A stretch of 64,000 nucleotides of DNA from Ramlibacter tataouinensis (GTDB lineage: Bacteria > Pseudomonadota > Gammaproteobacteria > Burkholderiales > Burkholderiaceae_C): assembly GCF_027941915.1 (NCBI RefSeq), contig NZ_CP116009.1, positions 2,542,001 through 2,606,000 on the forward strand, in the 5' to 3' direction. The notes under the pieces were generated by a model that searched no databases, was not told the origin of the DNA, and saw nothing but the letters and a program-made list of their open reading frames with translations. Of this stretch, positions 46,622-55,442 are shown one piece after another. The position numbers were made by a program, and so were the translations under genes. Numbering within the stretch: the stretch's first letter is position 1; every line of letters begins with the position of its first letter.

Positions 46622-48157
46622 GTGAACGCTGTCGCCTCGCCAGCCGCTTGCGCACCGCGCGCCGGGCATGCCGCCCTGCGCGTGCGCGGCGTGTCCAAGC
46701 GCTACGGCCAGCACATCGCGCTCGACGCGGTGTCGCTGGACCTGCACGCCGGCGAGGTGCACGTGCTGTTCGGCGAGAACGGGGCCGGCAAGTCCACCCT
46801 GATCTCCATGCTGGCCGGCGCCGGTGAACCGAGCGCCGGCGAGCTGGAGATCGGTGCCCATCGCGGCGCGTTCGGCTCGGTGGCGCAGGCGCGCGCCCAT
46901 GGCGTGCGCGCCGTGTTCCAGGAGTTCTCTCTGGTGCCCTCGCTGTCTGTGGCCGAGAACATCACGCTGGGCGAGGAGCCGCTGCGCGCAGGCGGGCTGC
47001 TGTCGAAGTCGGCGGCCCGGGCCGAGGCCCGGGCGCTGATCGAGCGGCTGGGCTTTGCGCTGGACGCCGACGCGCAGGTAGGCGACCTGCCGCGCGGCAA
47101 GCAGCAGATGGTGGAGATCTGCAAGGCGCTGCGGCGGGTGCCGCGCGTGCTGATCCTGGACGAGCCGACCGCGTCGCTGTCCGAGCATGACGCCCAGGCG
47201 CTGTTCGGGCTGTTGCGGCGGCTCAAGCAGGACGGCACGGCCATCGTCTACATCACGCACCGCCTGCACGAAATTTCCGCGCTGGGCGACCGGGTGACGG
47301 TGCTGCGCGACGGCAAGCAGGTCGCCACCGTGCCGGCCGACACGCCGCAGCACCGGCTGATCGAGCTGATGACCGGCCGCAAGCTGGCCGACATCTATCC
47401 CGCGCCCGGACGGGTCGGCGAGCGCGTCCGGCTGCAGCTCGATGGCGTGAGCCTCGCGCCGCGGCCGGGCTGCATCACCGTGCGCGATGCCAGCCTGCAG
47501 GTGCGCGCCGGCGAGATCGTGGGCATCGCCGGCCTGGTGGGCTGCGGCAAGAGCGAACTGGCGCAAGCCTGCTTCGGGCTGCGGCCGCTGGCCGCCGGGC
47601 GCGTCCTGCTGGACGGCCACGCCGTGCGTTTCGCCCATCCCGCCGATGCCATCGCGGCGGGCCTGTGGTACAGCCCGGCCGACCGCAAGTACGAAGGCCT
47701 GGCGCTGGGCCTGCCGGCCGGCGACAACATGGCGTTGTCGGCGCTGCGCTTCGGGCCGGTGCGCGGCCGCTGGCTGAAGCCGCGCCACGAGCGCGCGCAC
47801 CTGCGCACGCTGGCGCAGCGGGTGGATTTCGCGGCGCCACGGCTGCGCGAGCCGGCGGCCAACTTCTCCGGCGGCAACCAGCAGAAGGTGCTGCTCGCCA
47901 AGGGGCTGGCGCAGGACATCGGCGTGTACGTGTTCGACGAGCCCACGGTGGGCGTGGACGTCGGCGCGCGGCAGGCGATCTACCGCTGCCTGGCCGAGTT
48001 GAGCGCCGCCGGCGCCGCCATCCTGCTGGTGTCGTCCGACCTGCCCGAACTGCTGGGCATGACGCACCGCCTGCTGGTGATGAACGAGGGGCGCATCGCG
48101 GCCGAATTCCAGCGGGCCGACTACGACGAGCACCGCATCCTGGCCCAGTTCTTCTGA
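46622..48157 (+). CDS. Sugar-type ABC transporter ATP-binding protein, two ABC domains
   Basis: 511 residues, RbsA/MglA-like. First domain: Walker A GENGAGKS (51-58), signature LPRGKQQMVEI, Walker B VLILDEPTASL. Second domain: GLVGCGKS, signature FSGGNQQKVLLAKGL, VYVFDEPTVGVDVGAR. The start is GTG at 46622, 16 bases after the binding-protein stop, with only a weak ribosome-binding site. It energises the permease that follows eight bases later. Confidence 0.92.
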   Translation: MNAVASPAACAPRAGHAALRVRGVSKRYGQHIALDAVSLDLHAGEVHVLFGENGAGKSTLISMLAGAGEPSAGELEIGAHRGAFGSVAQARAHGVRAVFQEFSLVPSLSVAENITLGEEPLRAGGLLSKSAARAEARALIERLGFALDADAQVGDLPRGKQQMVEICKALRRVPRVLILDEPTASLSEHDAQALFGLLRRLKQDGTAIVYITHRLHEISALGDRVTVLRDGKQVATVPADTPQHRLIELMTGRKLADIYPAPGRVGERVRLQLDGVSLAPRPGCITVRDASLQVRAGEIVGIAGLVGCGKSELAQACFGLRPLAAGRVLLDGHAVRFAHPADAIAAGLWYSPADRKYEGLALGLPAGDNMALSALRFGPVRGRWLKPRHERAHLRTLAQRVDFAAPRLREPAANFSGGNQQKVLLAKGLAQDIGVYVFDEPTVGVDVGARQAIYRCLAELSAAGAAILLVSSDLPELLGMTHRLLVMNEGRIAAEFQRADYDEHRILAQFF

Positions 48158-48165
48158 CCCCTCGC

Positions 48166-49227
48166 ATGAATACCACCCACGCCGTTGCCGCCGAACTGGC
48201 CGTCGTCCCCGAGCGGCCCGCGGCTGCGCCGCCGGACGTCGCCACCGCCACGGCGGCGCCCGCCCGCTTTCGCCTGCTGCCCTGGCTGCAGCGCAACCGC
48301 CAGGACCTGGCGCTGCCGCTCATGTTCATCGCCGCCGTGGCGGTGTTCAGCCTGCAGGCGCCCGGCTTCCTCACCGCCGACAACCTGACCAACATGGCGC
48401 GCCAGTCGGTCTACCTGCTGATCGTGGCGCTCGGCCAGCTGATCGTGCTGGTGGGCGGCGGCCTCGACCTGTCGGTGGGCATGGTGGTGTCGCTCACCTC
48501 GGTGGCCAGCGCCACCGTCATGGCCGCCGTCTACGCGGCCGCACCCGACGCGCCCTGGCTGGCGGTGGCGGCCGGTGCCGCCACCGGCCTCGTGATCGGC
48601 TGCGCGGTCGGCCTGGTCAACGGGCTGGGCAGCACGCTGCTGAAGATCCCGCCTTTCATGATGACGCTGGGCATGTCGTCGGTGCTGTTCGGCATCACGC
48701 TGCTGGTCTCCGGCGGCGTGCCGATCTACGGCCTGCCGCCCGTGCTGGGCGAGGTGTTCGGCTTCGGCGAATTCCTCGGCGTGCCGGTGCCGGCCCTCGT
48801 GGCGGTGCTGCTGGTCGCCGCCACCTACCTGCTGCTGGAGTGGTCGCGCTTCGGCCGGCACCTCTACGCCACCGGCGGCAACCTGCGCGCGGCCGAGCTG
48901 TCCGGCGTGCGCACCCGCCGCGTCCTGGTCCATTCCTACATCCTGTCCGCCTTGACGGGCGTGCTCACCGGGCTGCTGCTGACGGCGCGGCTGGACACCG
49001 GCGAGGCCAACATCGGCGCCAGCCTGCCGCTGGAGTCGATCGCCGCCTGCGTGATTGCCGGCGTCAGCCTGGCCGGCGGCCAGGGGCGCGCGCTCAAGGT
49101 GCTGCTGGGCACGCTGCTGATCATGCTGGTGGGCAACGGCCTGAACCTGATGCAGGTGGGCGCCTATGCCCAGACCATGGCGATCGGCGCCATCCTCATT
49201 TTTGCCATGGCGCTCGCCCGCCACTGA
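48166..49227 (+). CDS. Sugar-type ABC transporter permease (RbsC-like)
   Basis: 353 residues, eight to ten hydrophobic spans. The family signatures LIVLVGGGLDLSVGMVVSLT, NGLGSTLLKIPPFMMTLGMS and YATGGNLRAAELSGVRTRRV are visible. An N-terminal Ala/Pro-rich cytoplasmic extension of about 35 residues precedes the first span. It completes the TorT-like importer and leads 33 bases later into the catabolic genes. Confidence 0.92.
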   Translation: MNTTHAVAAELAVVPERPAAAPPDVATATAAPARFRLLPWLQRNRQDLALPLMFIAAVAVFSLQAPGFLTADNLTNMARQSVYLLIVALGQLIVLVGGGLDLSVGMVVSLTSVASATVMAAVYAAAPDAPWLAVAAGAATGLVIGCAVGLVNGLGSTLLKIPPFMMTLGMSSVLFGITLLVSGGVPIYGLPPVLGEVFGFGEFLGVPVPALVAVLLVAATYLLLEWSRFGRHLYATGGNLRAAELSGVRTRRVLVHSYILSALTGVLTGLLLTARLDTGEANIGASLPLESIAACVIAGVSLAGGQGRALKVLLGTLLIMLVGNGLNLMQVGAYAQTMAIGAILIFAMALARH

Positions 49228-49260
49228 CCTTTCCACCCACCCCGACGGAGACACCCTCCC

Positions 49261-50802
49261 ATGAACGCACCGATGCTGCAGCAGGCGCTGGTCCCGATGA
49301 CCGGCCAGGAATACCTGGACAGCCTGAATGACGACCGCGAGGTCTGGATCTACGGCGAGCGCGTCAGGAAGATCACCGAGCACCCGGCCTTCCGCAACTC
49401 GGCGCGCATGGTCGCGCGCTTCTACGACGCCCTGCACGATCCGGCCCGGCGCGAGGTGCTGACGGCGCCGACCGAGTGGGGCGGCTACACGCACAAGTTC
49501 TTCCAGGCGCCCAGGACGGTGGAGGAACAGGTGGCCTCGCGCGACGCGATCGCCGAATCGCAGCGCATCTCCTACGGCTGGATGGGCCGCTCGCCCGACT
49601 ACAAGGGCAGCTTCCTGGCCACGCTGGGCGCCAACTCCGCCTACTACAAGGGCTACGAGGCCAACGCCCTGGCCTGGTACCGCAAGGCGCAGGAGCGCAC
49701 CTGGTACATCAACCACGCGATCATGAATCCGCCGGTGGACCGCAACAAGCCGAGCGCGGACACCTCCGACGTCTTCATCCGCGTCGTCAAGGAAACCGAT
49801 GCGGGGCTGTACATCAGCGGCGCCAAGGTGGTGGCCACGGCCTCGGCCCTGACCAACTACACCTTCGTCGCCCACGCCGGCCAGATCCCGATCAAGGACC
49901 CGGCCTACGCCCCGGTGTTCATCGTTCCCACCGGCACGCCCGGCGTGAAGATGATCTCGCGCATCTCCAACGAGCAGCGCGCGGCCGTGCTGGGCAGCCC
50001 GTTCGACTACCCGCTGTCCTCGCGCATGGACGAGAACGACGCCATCCTGGTGCTGGACAACGTGTTCGTGCCCTGGGAGAACGTGTTCATGCACGGCGAC
50101 GTCGAGCAGGCCAACGACTTCGCGCCGGGTTCCGGCTTCAACGCCCGCGCCGCCATGCATGGCTGCACCCGGCTGGCCGTCAAGCTGGACTTCATCGTCG
50201 GCGTGCTGAGCAAGGCGCTCAAGCTGACCGGCACCGCCGCCTTCCACGGCGTGCAGTCGCGCTTCGGCGAAGTGGTCGCCTGGCGCAACACCATGTGGGG
50301 CCTGTCCGATGCGATGGCCAAGAGCAACATCCCCTGGAACGGCATGGTGCAGCCGGACGCGCGCTTCGGCGCCGCCTACCGCACCATCTCGCAGGTGGCC
50401 TTCCCGATGATCAAGCAGATCATCGAGGCCAGCGTGACCAGCGGCCTGATCTACCTGCCCTCGCACGCCAACGACTTCAAGGTGCCGGAGATCCGCGGCT
50501 ACCTCGACCGCTACGTCCGCGGCAGCGGCGGCGTCGACGCCGAGGGCCGCGTCAAGGTGATGAAGCTGCTGTGGGACTGCATCGGCAGCGAGTTCGGCGG
50601 CCGCAGCGAGCTGTACGAGATCAACTACCTGGGCTCCAACGACGTGACCCGGCTGGCCAACCTGTGGGAATCGCAGGGCAGCGGCGACATGGCCAACATG
50701 GAGTCGCTGGTGGACCGCTGCATGGGCGAGTACGACCTGGATGGCTGGACCGTTCCCGACCTCGTCAACAACGACGACGTGAGCGTGCTCAAGCGCCGTT
50801 GA
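49261..50802 (+). CDS. HpaB-family FADH2-dependent aromatic monooxygenase
   Basis: 513 residues, the usual size of the oxygenase component of 4-hydroxyphenylacetate 3-hydroxylase-type two-component systems. The N-terminal signature MTGQEYLDSLNDDREVWIYG ERV, the FAD/substrate motif ISYGWMGRSPDY and WYINHAIMNPPVDR with the substrate-binding His are present. It hydroxylates a phenolic or heteroaromatic ring with reduced flavin, supplied probably by the flavin reductase at 52210. HpaB relatives also hydroxylate pyrrole- and pyridine-type rings, so the substrate is open. Confidence 0.9.
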   Translation: MNAPMLQQALVPMTGQEYLDSLNDDREVWIYGERVRKITEHPAFRNSARMVARFYDALHDPARREVLTAPTEWGGYTHKFFQAPRTVEEQVASRDAIAESQRISYGWMGRSPDYKGSFLATLGANSAYYKGYEANALAWYRKAQERTWYINHAIMNPPVDRNKPSADTSDVFIRVVKETDAGLYISGAKVVATASALTNYTFVAHAGQIPIKDPAYAPVFIVPTGTPGVKMISRISNEQRAAVLGSPFDYPLSSRMDENDAILVLDNVFVPWENVFMHGDVEQANDFAPGSGFNARAAMHGCTRLAVKLDFIVGVLSKALKLTGTAAFHGVQSRFGEVVAWRNTMWGLSDAMAKSNIPWNGMVQPDARFGAAYRTISQVAFPMIKQIIEASVTSGLIYLPSHANDFKVPEIRGYLDRYVRGSGGVDAEGRVKVMKLLWDCIGSEFGGRSELYEINYLGSNDVTRLANLWESQGSGDMANMESLVDRCMGEYDLDGWTVPDLVNNDDVSVLKRR

Positions 50803-50816
50803 CGAGGACCGCTGAC

Positions 50817-51752
50817 ATGCCCAAGGCGATCGACGTCGCGTACGTCATCTACCAGGTCGACGACCTGGACCGCATGGAAACCTTCATGCACGACTTCGGC
50901 CTGGTGACCGCGCAGCGCAACGCCGGCCAGCTGTGCCTGCGCGGCGCTTCGACGGCGCCGGTGATCCACGTCACCCGCAAGGGGCCGGACAACCGCTTCC
51001 TCGGCGCGGCCCTGCAGATGGCGTCGCGCGCCGACCTGGAGGCGCTGGCCAGGCTGCCCGGCTCGTCGCTGGTGGAGCCGATCGACGACCTGCCCGGCGG
51101 CGGCTGGCGCGTGCGCACCACGACGCCCGACGGTGTGCCGGTCGACGGCGTCTGGGGCCAGGCGCCTGCGGAGCCGCTGGGCCTGCGCGATCCCAACCCG
51201 TTCAACGCCGGCACCGTCAAGCGCCGCATCAACGCCTCGCTGCGCCCGCAGCGCGAGCCGGGCCTGGTGCTGCGCCTGGGCCATTTCGTGCTCCGCGTGA
51301 GCGACCACGCCGCCTCCAAGGCCTGGTTCCACGAACGGTTCGGGCTGGTCGACTCCGACTACCTGTGCGTGCCCGGCGACGAGAGCCAGGTGTTCGGCAC
51401 CTTCGTGCGCTTCGACTGCGGCGATGAGCCGGTGGACCACCACTCGATGCTGATCACGCAGGCCGCGGAAACCGGCGTGCACCACTGCAGCTTCGAGATG
51501 CAGGACATCGACGCCGTGTTCGGCGCGCACGACTACCTGCTGCAAAAGGGCTACCGGCTGGAGTGCGGCGTCGGCCGGCACCTGGTGGGCAGCCAGATCT
51601 TCGACTACTGGCGCGACCCGTTCGACTTCCGCGTCGAGCACTACACCGACGGCGATGTCGCCGATTCGCGCTACGAGCCCGTGCGCTATGCGGTGGCCGC
51701 CGACGAAACCACGCAGTGGGGCATGCAGCCCCCCCGCACCTTCTTCGACTAA
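50817..51752 (+). CDS. VOC-family extradiol ring-cleavage dioxygenase
   Basis: 311 residues made of two VOC modules. Predicted Fe(II) ligands lie in the second module: H156 (RLGHFVLRV), H222 or H223 (GVHHCSFEM) and E274 (RVEHYTDGD), the 2-His-1-carboxylate facial triad. It should cleave the ring of a dihydroxylated product of the upstream monooxygenase. It follows that gene by 14 bases with an ACGAGGACC ribosome-binding region. Confidence 0.88.
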   Translation: MPKAIDVAYVIYQVDDLDRMETFMHDFGLVTAQRNAGQLCLRGASTAPVIHVTRKGPDNRFLGAALQMASRADLEALARLPGSSLVEPIDDLPGGGWRVRTTTPDGVPVDGVWGQAPAEPLGLRDPNPFNAGTVKRRINASLRPQREPGLVLRLGHFVLRVSDHAASKAWFHERFGLVDSDYLCVPGDESQVFGTFVRFDCGDEPVDHHSMLITQAAETGVHHCSFEMQDIDAVFGAHDYLLQKGYRLECGVGRHLVGSQIFDYWRDPFDFRVEHYTDGDVADSRYEPVRYAVAADETTQWGMQPPRTFFD

Positions 51753-51780
51753 CCCGTTCCGTCAACAAAGGAGTACACCC

Positions 51781-52197
51781 ATGACGACCACCCTGAAGAA
51801 GCAACGCTTCATCTCGCCCCACGTTGCCGAGTACCCCCCCGGCCACTGGTCCAACACCATCCGCGTCGGCGACCAGATCTGGCTGTCGGGCTTCACCGCC
51901 CGCTCCAACGACCTGAAGTCGATCCATGGCGTGGGCGACGCCTACGAGCAGGCCAAGGTGATCTTCACCAAGGTCAAGCACTGCCTGGAGGCCGCCGGCG
52001 CCACCATGGCGGACGTGGTGACCATGACGATCTACGTCACCGACATGGCCGACAACAAGGCCATCTGGAAGGCGCGCCAGGAATTCTTCACCGGCGACTT
52101 CCCGTGCTCGACGCTGGTCCAGGTGGCTTCGCTGGCCAACCCCGAGATCAAGCTCGAGATCACCTGCCAGGCGATGGCGGGCTCCGGCCAGGCCTGA
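51781..52197 (+). CDS. RidA-family protein (enamine/imine deaminase type)
   Basis: 138 residues. The trimeric RidA fold is indicated by IRVGDQIWLSGFTARSND, DAYEQAKVIFTKVKHCLEAA GAT and VVTMTIYVTDMADNKAIWKA. The C-terminal active-site Arg of classical RidA (usually in an IEIE-like stretch preceded by R-V) is not obvious: the matching region reads TLVQVASLANPEIKLEITCQ, so it may belong to an RidA subgroup with a different activity. Placement after the dioxygenase suggests it acts on a nitrogen-bearing ring-cleavage product. Confidence 0.85.
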   Translation: MTTTLKKQRFISPHVAEYPPGHWSNTIRVGDQIWLSGFTARSNDLKSIHGVGDAYEQAKVIFTKVKHCLEAAGATMADVVTMTIYVTDMADNKAIWKARQEFFTGDFPCSTLVQVASLANPEIKLEITCQAMAGSGQA

Positions 52198-52209
52198 GGA
52201 CACAAGGCG

Positions 52210-52743
52210 ATGCCCCCGATCGTTCCCGCTTCCCTGGCGAGCGCCTTCGAGGGCGTCGCCCCGGCCTTCACCGCGCGCGAGTTCCGCGACGCGATGGGCC
52301 AGTTCGCCACCGGCGTGGTCGTCATCTCCACCGAGGTGGACGGTGACGCCCATGCAATGACCGCCAATGCCTTCATGTCCGGCTCGCTCGAGCCGCCGCT
52401 GGTGCTGGTGTCGGTGGCGTGCACGGCCCGCATGCACGACAAGATCCGCGCCGCCGGCCAGTTCGGCGTCAGCGTGCTGGCGCAGCACCAGCTGCAGGTG
52501 AGCAGCCATTTCGCCGGCCGTCCGGTGGACGGCTTCGCCCCCGAATTCGACCGCCTGCAGGGCTTGCCCGTGATCCGCGGGGCCGCCGTGCACGTGGCGG
52601 CGGCGCTGGAACACGCCTACCCGTGCGGCGACCACACGCTCTACGTCGGCCGGGTGCTGGCGCTGCGCGGCCAGGCCGAGAAGCCGCCGCCGCTGCTGTA
52701 CCACGGCGGGCGCTACGCGGCAGCGCAACCCATGGCCTGCTGA
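52210..52743 (+). CDS. Flavin reductase (HpaC-like), partner of the HpaB-type monooxygenase
   Basis: 177 residues. The flavin-reductase-like domain shows FRDAMGQFATGVVVISTEVD, AMTANAFMSGSLEPPLVLVS and FGVSVLAQHQLQVSSHFAGR, which place FMN/FAD in the split-barrel. It reduces flavin with NAD(P)H and passes it to the oxygenase encoded at 49261 (and possibly to the one at 59650). It starts 12 bases after the RidA gene. Confidence 0.9.
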   Translation: MPPIVPASLASAFEGVAPAFTAREFRDAMGQFATGVVVISTEVDGDAHAMTANAFMSGSLEPPLVLVSVACTARMHDKIRAAGQFGVSVLAQHQLQVSSHFAGRPVDGFAPEFDRLQGLPVIRGAAVHVAAALEHAYPCGDHTLYVGRVLALRGQAEKPPPLLYHGGRYAAAQPMAC

Positions 52744-52763
52744 ACGCACGAGACCCATCCGCG

Positions 52764-55115
52764 ATGAAGGCTGACCCGATCCAGCGCGCGCTGCACGGCA
52801 TAGGCGCGCCGCTGCCCAGGCTGGAAGATCCACGGTTGCTGACCGGCCACGGGCGTTTCGCCGACGACGCGGTGCTGCCCGACATGGTGCGGGGCTACGT
52901 GCTGCGCTCGCCGGTGGCGCACGCGCGCATCCGCTCCATCGACGTGAGCGGCGCGCTCGAGGTGCCCGGGCTGCTGGCGGTGCTGACCGGCGAGGACTAC
53001 GCCGCCGACGGCCTGGGCCACATGCCCTGCGTGAGCATCCCGCCGACCATCACCGGGCGGACCTACCACCGCACGCCCTTTCCTCCGCTGGCCAGCGATC
53101 GTGTGCTGGCGGTCGGCAGCGGCGTCGCCTTCGTCGTGGCCGAGACGCTGGCCGCCGCCATGGACGCGGCCGAGCGCATCGTGGTCGACTACGAGCCGCT
53201 GCCGGCGGCGCCGACGGTGGAAGCGGCGATCGCCCCGGGCGCGCCGCTGGTGTGGCCAGAGGCCGAGGGCAACCGCTGCTTCCAGCACGAACTGGGCGAT
53301 GCGCATGCGACGGCGGACGCCTTCGAGGGCGCGGCCCACGTGGTGCGCGCGCGCGTGCGCAGCCAGCGCGTGGCCGGCAATCCGCTGGAGCCGCGCACCG
53401 CGCTGGGCGTCTACCAGGAAGGCGAGGGCCGCTGGCAGCTCACCAGCTCGGCGTCCAACCCGCACCGCATCCGGCTGTTGCTGGCCGAGCACATCTTCCG
53501 GGTGCCGGCGCACCGCATCCACGTGATCGCCGGCGACGTCGGCGGCGGCTTCGGCACCAAGGGCGGTCTCTATCCCGAGGAGATCCTGGTGCTGTGGGCG
53601 GCGCAGCGCGTCGGCCGCCCGGTGAAATGGGTGAGCGACCGCAGCGAGGCCTTCCTGTCCGACTTCAACGGCCGCGACCAGATCGCCGACGCCGAGATGG
53701 CGCTGGACGCCGACGGCAAGGTGCGCGCGCTGCGCGTGGTCGTCAACCACAACCTCGGCTGCCAACTCGGCCCGTCGACGGCGCACCCGCCGCTGGTGGG
53801 CTGCCGCATGCTGTCGGGCGTGTACGCGATCCCGGCGATGCACGTCGAGATCAACGGCATCTTCACGCACAGCCGCACGCTCACCACCTACCGCGGTGCC
53901 GGCCGGCCGGAAGCCACGATGGTGGTGGAGCGCATGCTCGACCTCGCGGCGGCCGAGATCGGCATCGACCCGGTCGAGCTGCGCCGCCGCAACTTCATCC
54001 GCCCCGAGCAGATGCCGTACCGCACGGCCATCGGCGAGACCTACGACTGCGGCGAATTCGAGGCCGCGATGGACCAGGCGCTGGAACTGGCCGACTGGCA
54101 GGGCTTCGAGGCCCGGCGCGCCGAGAGCGCCCGGCGCGGCAAGCTGCGCGGCCGCGGCCTGTCCTGCTACATCGAGGTCTGCGCCACCATCAGCGACCGC
54201 ATGGAGGTGCGCTTCGACGCCACCGGCGGCCTGACCATCCTGGCCGGCACCTTCAGCTACGGCCAGGGCCACCACACCAGCTACGCGCAGATGGTGCACG
54301 AGTGGCTGGGCGTGCCGCTGGAGCGCATCCGCTTCGTCCAGGGCGACACCGACAAGATCGCCAACGGGCGCGGCAGCTTCGGCTCGCGCAGCATGACCGT
54401 CGGCGGCTCGGCCCTGAAGGCCGCCTGCGCGCAGGTGGTCGAGCGCGGGCGCCGCGTGGCCGCCATCCTGCTCGACCGGCCGGAGGCGAGCCTGGTCTTC
54501 GAGGACGGCACCTACCGCAGCGCCGACGATCCCAACACCAGCATTTCGCTCGACAAGGTGGCCCGCGCCACCTATGCGTGGGGCACGCCCAAGCCGCTGC
54601 CGCCGGAGCTCTGGTCCGGGCTGGAAGGCGTGGGCCATTTCAGCGCCAGTCCGCAGAACTACCCCAACGGCTGCTACATCGCGGAGGTGGAGGTGGATGC
54701 CGACACCGGCGAGGTGCGGCTGGACGCGGTGACCGCCGTCGACGACGTCGGCAACGTGATCAATCCGCTGCTGCTGGAAGGCCAGATCCGCGGCGGCATC
54801 GCGCAGGCCGCCGGCCAGGTGCTCAAGGAAGCCGTGGTGTACGCACCGGACGGCCAGCTGCTGACCGGGTCCTTCACCGACTACGCCATGCCGCATGCGG
54901 CGGATTTCCCGCGCTTTCGATCGGCGCTGCGGCCGGTGCCCACCAAGACCAACCCGCTCGGGGTCAAGGGCGGCGCGGAAACCGGCACGGTCGGCCTGCC
55001 GCCGGCGATCGTCGGCGCCATCGTCGACGCGTTGCGCCCGCTGGGCGTGCGCGACATCAACTGCCCCGCCACGCCGCATGCGGTGTGGCAAGCCATCCAG
55101 GAAGCCCGCGCATGA
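52764..55115 (+). CDS. Molybdenum hydroxylase large subunit (xanthine dehydrogenase/CoxL family)
   Basis: 783 residues. Typical family pieces: PRLEDPRLLTGHGRFADD, GDVGGGFGTKGGLYPEE, TYRGAGRPEATMVVERMLD and the catalytic Glu in VKGGAETGTVGLPPA (E739). The true CO-dehydrogenase Cys loop (AYRCSFR) is replaced by TYRGAGR, so CO oxidation is unlikely; hydroxylation of an N-heterocycle or aldehyde is more probable. It contains molybdopterin-cytosine dinucleotide in relatives. Unusually for the operon, the small and medium subunits follow only after a YciI and a CoxG gene. Confidence 0.92.
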   Translation: MKADPIQRALHGIGAPLPRLEDPRLLTGHGRFADDAVLPDMVRGYVLRSPVAHARIRSIDVSGALEVPGLLAVLTGEDYAADGLGHMPCVSIPPTITGRTYHRTPFPPLASDRVLAVGSGVAFVVAETLAAAMDAAERIVVDYEPLPAAPTVEAAIAPGAPLVWPEAEGNRCFQHELGDAHATADAFEGAAHVVRARVRSQRVAGNPLEPRTALGVYQEGEGRWQLTSSASNPHRIRLLLAEHIFRVPAHRIHVIAGDVGGGFGTKGGLYPEEILVLWAAQRVGRPVKWVSDRSEAFLSDFNGRDQIADAEMALDADGKVRALRVVVNHNLGCQLGPSTAHPPLVGCRMLSGVYAIPAMHVEINGIFTHSRTLTTYRGAGRPEATMVVERMLDLAAAEIGIDPVELRRRNFIRPEQMPYRTAIGETYDCGEFEAAMDQALELADWQGFEARRAESARRGKLRGRGLSCYIEVCATISDRMEVRFDATGGLTILAGTFSYGQGHHTSYAQMVHEWLGVPLERIRFVQGDTDKIANGRGSFGSRSMTVGGSALKAACAQVVERGRRVAAILLDRPEASLVFEDGTYRSADDPNTSISLDKVARATYAWGTPKPLPPELWSGLEGVGHFSASPQNYPNGCYIAEVEVDADTGEVRLDAVTAVDDVGNVINPLLLEGQIRGGIAQAAGQVLKEAVVYAPDGQLLTGSFTDYAMPHAADFPRFRSALRPVPTKTNPLGVKGGAETGTVGLPPAIVGAIVDALRPLGVRDINCPATPHAVWQAIQEARA

Positions 55116-55420
55116 ACCTCTACATGGTGTACCGCGTCGATCGCGACGACGGCCAGGCCGCCGCCATCCGCGCCGCGACACGGCCGGCCCATCGCGCCTA
55201 CATGGACCAGTTCGCCACGCGCGTGCGCCTGGGCGGCCCGATCCTCGACGCCGGCGGCCAGGGCTGCGGCGGGCTGATGCTGATCGAGGCCGAGAGCGAG
55301 GAGGCGGTGCGCGAGATGGTGCGCAACGACCCGTTCGAGCAGGCCGGGCTGTCGGCCCGCATCGACATTTACCCGTTCCGCTGGCAGACCAACCGGCCGG
55401 CGGACCTGCCACCCCTGTGA
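55112..55420 (+). CDS. YciI-family protein
   Basis: 102 residues. The dimeric alpha-beta barrel pattern (ATRPAHRAYMDQFATRVRLG GPIL, GLMLIEAESEEAVREMVRND PF) with a conserved His-Asp pair (RAYMD region) is that of YciI/muconolactone-isomerase-like proteins, which act as lyases or dehalogenases on small ring compounds. The ATG overlaps the stop of the large subunit (ATGA). Its place inside the molybdenum-hydroxylase genes implies a pathway enzyme rather than a housekeeping role. Confidence 0.8.
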   Translation: MNLYMVYRVDRDDGQAAAIRAATRPAHRAYMDQFATRVRLGGPILDAGGQGCGGLMLIEAESEEAVREMVRNDPFEQAGLSARIDIYPFRWQTNRPADLPPL

Positions 55421-55442
55421 GGGTGCGAGCGAGAGGAATTCC

